64,000 nt of DNA from an uncultured Winogradskyella sp. (GTDB taxonomy: Bacteria; Bacteroidota; Bacteroidia; Flavobacteriales; Flavobacteriaceae): the NCBI RefSeq assembly GCF_947498005.1, contig NZ_CANMIW010000002.1:186001-250000 (forward strand), read 5' to 3'. The notes under the pieces are model-generated. The model saw only the letters and a list, made by a program, of their open reading frames with translations. It did no database searches and had not been told where the DNA came from. This document shows, piece by piece, positions 62,524-64,000 of this stretch. A program made the translations under genes and the position numbers. Numbering within the stretch: the stretch's first letter is position 1; the number at the start of each line of letters is the position of its first letter.

Positions 62524-64000
62524 ATGAAGCCCAATTTACTTAAATGCCTAATTTTACTTTTTCCTATATTATGTACCTCTCAAGAATTAGTTAAAGATAG
62601 TTTGTTGCTTCATTTTAATTCTATTACAAACGATAGTTTGCGCAACTTAGAATTTAGAAAAGCAGCCATAACCTATAAAAATTCTAATCCTAAATTGCAT
62701 TTGTTTGTTCTAGAAAATGCATTAAAAAGAACAAAAAGTAAAAAACATTTAGCCCAATTTACAGCTCAAAAAGGCATGTATTTTGAAAAAAAAGGGCAAA
62801 TAGATTCAGCAATTGCTTATTATAATAATGCCATATCAAAATTTCAAATTATAAATGATAGTCTAGATCAATATAAAGCTAAAAGCCTTTTGGCAAATGC
62901 CTATATCGCAAAAGGTGATTATGAGTTAGCTATTCAAACTATTAAAAAAAATATAACTTTTTTTGAAAGCAAAGAAGGCCATTCTAGAGATGTTCTTTTC
63001 AATAAAAACAATTTAGGCGCTTTATATGTAAGTATAAAAGATTGGGAAAACGCAAAAACTTATGTAGAAGAAATTTATAAGCACCCAATTACAAAAAAAA
63101 ATAAAAGAATGTTAAGCAGTACGCTTATTAACCTAGTAGCCATACATACCGAGGTTAATGAGCTAGATAAAGCTTTAAATTATGCGCACGAAGCCGAAAC
63201 TCTAGAAAAACGACCACGTAGTTTGGCTAATTTATACCATAATTTGGGTAATCTATATATGCAAAAAGCCAATTATAAAAGTGCAGAAAGCTATTTCTTA
63301 AAAAGTTTAAAATTAAACGAAACCTTAAAAAGTGAAGATGCAATACAAATAAACTATAACAACCTTGGGCAAAATGCAATACGTTGGGGTAAATATAAAA
63401 TTGCAGAACAGTATTTGTTACAATCTAATGCGTCGTTAAAAACATCAAATAATATAGTTTCTCTTGCCACAAACTATAAGTTACTATCATCATTAAATAC
63501 CAAAACCAAAAATTATAAAAAAGCATTAGAATACAGTTTAAAAGAAAAACAAATTAGCGATTCTATTCTGGGTATTGAAAAACAAAAAGCCATTGCCGAT
63601 TTTGAAGTAGCTTACCAAACCGAAAAAAAAGAACGCGAAAAAGACATCGCGCAGCAAGAGCTTAAAATATCAAAACTAGAAAGTACAAAAAACAAAAACT
63701 TGTTTTACAGTACTTTAATTATAGCAGGTTTGTTATTGCTAACTGGAATGTTTTATTACAGCCGCTTTAAAATCAAGCAAAAAGCTGAGTTAGTAACCTT
63801 AGAGTTAAAAGAAACCCAAAAACGATTGGCTTTAGAAAAGCAATATAAAGACAGCGAACTAAAGGCGTTAAAGGCACAAATGAATCCACATTTTATATTC
63901 AATGCCTTAAATTCTATTCAAGATTATATTGTGTTAAATCAGAAGAATTTAGCAAGCGATTATTTAGGTAAGTTTGCCGATTTAATTCGTAATTATCTTC
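62524..64000 (+). CDS. TPR-containing LytS-type sensor histidine kinase (5' part, truncated by the window)
   Basis: The frame is open from the ATG at 62524 to the end of the window (492 codons). A signal peptide (LLKCLILLFPILCTSQ) leads into a periplasmic array of TPR repeats (about residues 45-370; for example NLGNLYMQKANYKSAESYFL). A coiled coil (EKKEREKDIAQQELKISKLE), one membrane helix near residues 398-416 (LFYSTLIIAGLLLLTGMFYY) and a second coiled coil follow. The phospho-acceptor motif is ALKAQMNPHFIFNALNSIQD of the His_kinase (LytS/YehU) family. A LytTR response regulator would be expected just beyond the window. Confidence 0.9.
   Translation, partial: MKPNLLKCLILLFPILCTSQELVKDSLLLHFNSITNDSLRNLEFRKAAITYKNSNPKLHLFVLENALKRTKSKKHLAQFTAQKGMYFEKKGQIDSAIAYYNNAISKFQIINDSLDQYKAKSLLANAYIAKGDYELAIQTIKKNITFFESKEGHSRDVLFNKNNLGALYVSIKDWENAKTYVEEIYKHPITKKNKRMLSSTLINLVAIHTEVNELDKALNYAHEAETLEKRPRSLANLYHNLGNLYMQKANYKSAESYFLKSLKLNETLKSEDAIQINYNNLGQNAIRWGKYKIAEQYLLQSNASLKTSNNIVSLATNYKLLSSLNTKTKNYKKALEYSLKEKQISDSILGIEKQKAIADFEVAYQTEKKEREKDIAQQELKISKLESTKNKNLFYSTLIIAGLLLLTGMFYYSRFKIKQKAELVTLELKETQKRLALEKQYKDSELKALKAQMNPHFIFNALNSIQDYIVLNQKNLASDYLGKFADLIRNYL

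Noticed and set aside
1..64000. CRISPR arrays, insertion sequences, prophage, tRNA or rRNA genes
   Set aside because: I saw no regularly spaced repeats, transposase or integrase motifs, terminal inverted repeats around a gene, or cloverleaf sequences with TTCGAAT-type arms.

Overview
The window looks like chromosomal DNA of a marine-type member of the Flavobacteriaceae (phylum Bacteroidota). Four things support this: very AT-rich intergenic DNA without Shine-Dalgarno sequences; many TAnnTTTG boxes, the -7 element of the Bacteroidota primary sigma factor; type IX secretion (T9SS) sorting domains plus the T9SS component PorT/SprT; and a sodium-pumping NADH dehydrogenase (Nqr). Gene content is mostly core or lineage-conserved. 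I see no rRNA, tRNA, insertion sequence, phage module or CRISPR array.

Layout. (1) 1-9374, plus strand: the end of a capsule/exopolysaccharide locus (two GT4 glycosyltransferases, UDP-xylose synthase, acetyltransferase, GT2, WecA-like initiating transferase, Wza-like lipoprotein, Wzc-like tyrosine kinase) followed by a CBS-domain protein. (2) 9394-16148, minus strand: rpe, the primary sigma factor, a nuclease-fold-like small protein, a membrane GT2, pnp and rpsO, with a structured RNA element between rpsO and pnp. (3) 16341-28880: a PAS histidine kinase, a small lipoprotein, accD (without its zinc-ribbon cysteines), fbaA, tamL, a SpoU/TrmH methyltransferase, menG-porT and trkA-trkH. (4) 29044-29987: three tiny single-pass membrane proteins, two of them paralogous. 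(5) 30040-33129: aminotransferase, fatty-acid desaturase, rsmG.

(6) 33243-38378: a five-gene run of two zinc-ribbon proteins, an unknown acidic protein, an SPFH/YdjI-like protein with a C-terminal SHOCT-like hairpin, and a large secreted repeat protein. This resembles part of the Bacillus pspA-ydjGHI membrane-stress cassette and is the best candidate here for a little-described system. (7) 38447-44659: two T9SS type A cargo proteins, a DUF6029-type barrel-like protein, a TlpA thioredoxin and an Omp28-like lipoprotein. Three of these carry WCxxC-type motifs, suggesting an envelope thiol-redox or substrate-binding island.

(8) 44810-60692: pruA, apaG and a DUF5103 protein, then nqrABCDEF; a very large T9SS type B protein and a cupin lipoprotein interrupt the path to a 125-residue Nqr-associated protein and apbE, whose product flavinylates NqrB/NqrC. 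(9) 60832-64000: a secreted unknown protein, a gene-free stretch with a possible small RNA, and the start of a TPR-containing LytS-type histidine kinase cut off by the window edge.

Where the longest reading frame begins upstream of or inside a TAnnTTTG box, I moved the start downstream. All product names come from reading the protein sequences; no database search was run.
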